NCBI GenBank assembly: GCA_021791715.1
Contig: JAJYWB010000028.1
Location: 1-64,000 of the forward strand
Origin: Planctomycetota bacterium
GTDB lineage: Bacteria; Planctomycetota; Planctomycetia; Isosphaerales; Isosphaeraceae
Length of the DNA: 64,000 nucleotides
Direction: 5' to 3'
Under the pieces are notes generated by a model. It did not search any database. It had not been told where the DNA came from and saw nothing but the letters and a program-made list of their open reading frames with translations. The translations under genes and the position numbers were made by a program. Positions 61,539 to 64,000 of the stretch are shown in pieces. How positions within the stretch are numbered: the stretch's first letter is position 1; the number at the start of each line of letters is the position of its first letter.

Positions 61539-63700
61539 TTGATAATCGGCATGGATCAAGATTGGCCCGGCCTGGGCTGGAAGCTCAAAATCGTCGCGCG
61601 GGCTCTCGATTACATTGATAGTGATATCATCCTCTTCGCCGACGCGTTCGATTCGATGATCGTTCATCGCGAATACGAAATCGTCCGGAAATTCCGCCGA
61701 TTCAACCACCCCTTCGTCTGCTCGGCCGAGACGAATTGTCATCCCGATTCGCGAATCGCTTCGTTTTATCCCGTCGCTCCCACACGCTACCGCTTCCTCA
61801 ATTCGGGAGGTTGGATCGCCGAGGTCGACTACGCGCGCGAGCTATTTCGTCGCCTCAAAATCGAAGATCTCCCCGACGACGACAACGACCAACGCTTTCT
61901 CGCCAATGCATTCGTCGCCGATCCGTCGATCCTCAAGCTCGATTACCATTGCGAAATCTTTCAATCGCTCTGGAACGCGCAACAAGACCTATCGTTCGAT
62001 CCCGATCGTGGAATCGTCAACCACGTAACGGGAACCACTCCGAGCGTCTTCCACGGCAACGGCGGGTCGGATATGTCTCAGGTCGTCGCGTGGACCGGGC
62101 TCGATCGGTTACAATCGAACGCGTCGATCGAATTTCGCGAGCACGAATCCATCCCAGGAGCGTTCGTTCCCGTTTTGTCGTATCAGCAGGAAATAAAAAC
62201 TATGCGCGCCTCGATCGTCATCGCATCGCACAACGAAGGGGAATGCTTGATCAATACGATCAAGTCGTGCATTGATACTACAATCGATCATCTTAATGAG
62301 GTCGAAATCGTCGTCGTCGACGACGCGTCGACCGACGGATCGATGAAACGGTCAAGAGACGATTCCCGAACGTGCGCATCTTACCGAACGCGACACGCCA
62401 AGGAACGTCTCCGTCGAAGGATCGAGGCGCTCGAGAATCTTATGGAAACGCGATCATCTTCCTTGATGCGCATTGCAATCCCGAACCGGGAGCGATCGTT
62501 CGATTGATCGAAGACGTGGAAAAGCTTGACGGCAAGGCGATCGTCACGCCGGCGGTCCCTCATCTCGAGGTCGATTCGTGGACGAATCGGACGTATCAGG
62601 TCGGGCATACGTTCCGCACGAATCTCGAAACGTTCGCGTGCGGCTGGACAGGACTCGATCGGTCGAAGATCGTAATCATCGAACCGGGAAGGTATTTCTT
62701 CGAGTCGCCTTCGTTGATCGCGTGTTGCGCGGCGATGAGCCGAGCTTTGTATGAAGAGACGCGTGGATTCGATTCCGATTTATACTCATGGGGGCTCGAG
62801 GATCTCGATCTTGGATTGAAAACATGGCTATTGGGTTATTCGATCTTGCACGATCCCGTCGCTATCGTCGGACATCGATTCGCTTCGTCGTTCTCTCGGT
62901 ATGACGTTCCGCAGGCTCAGGTCGTCGCGAATAAGCTGAGGATCGCGTACAAACATTTCGATGAGGGATTATGGGATGATTGGGTATCGAGGTATCGCGA
63001 GCGCGAGCCGAGCAATCCCTGGGAAGAAGCGTTCGCGCTGTTCGAGGCGCGAAAGGGGTCGGCGGAGTCCGAGCGTTCGTATCTTTTCAACAAGCGGATA
63101 TATGACTCGTACTGGTACGCCGAGACGTTCGGGCTCGATTGGCCGGGTCGAGCGCATTCTCGAAGGTTCGGCGCGGGCTCGCATCCGGGATCACGATCCA
63201 TCATGAATAAAGAGCCGATTTATGCGAGCGCAATATCAGAGAATGATCGACCATTGAAGTTGTCGGCGCGAACGATGATCGATCAGGATGAGATCGAGGA
63301 TCGCCGCGAGTTGTTTTTGGAGCATTATCGAGCTCCGAGGAATCGTCAGGTTTTGGCGAACGCCGACGGTTCGGGGTCGGCGCGAGCTCCCGGCGGGGCG
63401 TGTGTGACGTTTTACTTGAAGTTCGACGAGGTCAACCCGACATCGATTCGGCGGATCTCAAGGCTTACATTTATGAGCGAACGATGTGGGACGGCGGTCG
63501 CTTACGCGAGTTTGTTGAGCGATCTCGCCGCGGGTATGACGATCGACGAGGCGCGAAGGATCACGATCGACGAATTGACTTCGCGCTTCGGCGCCGCGGC
63601 TTCGGCGCGCGATTCGGCGGCGCTCGCGCTCGCAGCGCTTTTCAAGGCGATCGCCTCGGTCGAACGGGGATCCGCCGCGACGCCTTCCATCGTCCGTTAA
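61539..63700 (+). pseudogene. Glycosyltransferase (PLOD-like plus GT2) fused to IscU-like domain; 5'-truncated and frameshifted
   Basis: Two frames (61539-62507 and 62372-63700) make one gene. The first part resembles the galactosyltransferase domain of collagen lysyl hydroxylases (DSDIILFADAFDSM, RFLNSGGWIAEVD, DDNDQRFLANAF). A GT2 domain follows from about 62202 (RASIVIASHNEGE, VVVDDASTDGS) and continues in the second frame (AIIFLDAHCNPEPGAI, GWGLED-like SWGLEDLDLGL). Restoring one G after 62345 rejoins the frames (METVKRRFPNVRILP). The usual N-terminal strand is missing before GMDQDWPGLGWKLK, where AT-rich island DNA begins. The last 140 residues resemble IscU/NifU. Sequencing error could explain the frameshift but not the truncation. 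Confidence 0.7.
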
Positions 63701-63732
63701 ATAGAAACATAAATTCTGTTTGACGGCGAATT

Positions 63733-63766
63733 TATAAGGCCCGTGTTTTTCGAGACGGGCCTTATA
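63733..63766. terminator. Strong stem-loop between convergent genes
   Basis: A perfect 12-bp stem, TATAAGGCCCGT (63733-63744) with ACGGGCCTTATA (63755-63766), around a 10-nt loop containing TTTTT. It lies between the glycosyltransferase end and the convergent aldo/keto reductase end. There is no T-run after the stem on either strand, so it is a terminator-like hairpin of uncertain efficiency. Confidence 0.5.
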
Positions 63767-63782
63767 CGATTACAGGTTGATA

Positions 63783-64000
63783 TTAAGACAAAACCCGAAC
63801 CGCTCGGGGAAGCAAATTGGCGAAATCGAGGTTGTTGTGGCACGCGGCGCGCGCCGCTTCAAGATCGGCGCCCGTCCAATCGCGTTCGCTCTCGGAAAGC
63901 TCGGCGTAAAGCCGTTTCGCCTCGCGCCTCGATCCGTATTGATCGTGATACGTCAGCAACCGTGTCAGATCCCCGAGCGAAGCCTCGGTGCCAGCGGCGC
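63783..64000 (-). CDS. Aldo/keto reductase, C-terminal part (runs off window)
   Basis: The minus strand is open from the window edge to a TAA at 63783-63785. The last 72 residues include LTYHDQYGSRREAKRLYAEL, DWTGADLEAARAACHNNLDF and NLLPRAVRVLS. This is the C-terminal tail seen on planctomycete aldo/keto reductases (Tyr-Tyr-His-Asp-Gln-Tyr-Gly and Asp-Trp-x-Gly-Ala-Asp-Leu-Glu-Ala-Ala-Arg patterns). The catalytic barrel lies outside the window. Confidence 0.75.
   Translation of the reverse strand, partial: AAGTEASLGDLTRLLTYHDQYGSRREAKRLYAELSESERDWTGADLEAARAACHNNLDFANLLPRAVRVLS

Overview
The window looks like chromosomal DNA of a planctomycete, probably of the Isosphaeraceae/Gemmataceae type. 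Three DUF1501 proteins, a lipoprotein with Planctomycete-type cytochrome c, DUF1549 and DUF1553 parts (heme motif CNTGGCH), an nfeD-floA flotillin pair, a Rhs protein with a (Ser-Pro)n leader and an aldo/keto reductase tail all point there. So do two clusters of a 25-bp repeat whose translation gives a Trp-Glu-Gly-Glu-Pro-Pro-Gly-Glu-Pro string. No tRNA, rRNA, CRISPR array or intact insertion sequence was recognised.

Layout. 1-533: repeat cluster. 534-5346: DtxR-type regulator, RlmI-like rRNA methyltransferase, ClpS and a secreted GH39-like glycosidase. 5356-8579: two tandem membrane-anchored HEAT-repeat paralogues. 8855-17195: a tightly packed five-gene operon (small protein, MoxR/RavA-type AAA+ ATPase, small protein, vWA plus beta-propeller protein, helical-repeat plus beta-propeller protein). 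This has the composition of a MoxR-vWA-beta-propeller ternary system, proposed to be an NTP-dependent conflict or quality-control machine, and it is the most striking system in the window. 17220-24069: DUF1501 proteins, a cupin, a c-type cytochrome protein and a lipoprotein. 24070-25043: intergenic region with a possible structured RNA and the second repeat cluster. 25044-30463: epimerase, nfeD-floA operon and a degenerate CbiA-like protein. 30763-35522: a mechanosensitive channel divided over two genes, then an LpxL-type acyltransferase. 35537-37842: MacB/FtsX-type ABC exporter. 37907-41924: DUF1501/DUF1553 pair, divergent from a GbsR/MarR-type regulator that has a good sigma-70 promoter. 42840-47056: a secreted protein translationally coupled to a TPR/solute-binding fusion. 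47330-55340: U32 protein, exported molybdenum hydroxylase pair, DUF362 protein and glycosyltransferase.

55926-61538 is a Rhs island. A Ser-Pro leader ORF ends at a nine-G tract, and one extra G would fuse it in frame to the Rhs body. The Rhs tip and the genes after it are AT-rich. They include a zinc-ribbon ORF, a second copy of the Rhs 5' leader without a Rhs body, a group II intron domain V fragment on the minus strand and an acidic ORF that may be an immunity gene. The island abuts a glycosyltransferase that has lost its 5' end and one internal base, and whose C-terminus is an IscU/NifU-like domain lacking key cysteines. The window ends inside an aldo/keto reductase gene.

Functional assignments rest on reading motifs by eye. 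No database search was run.
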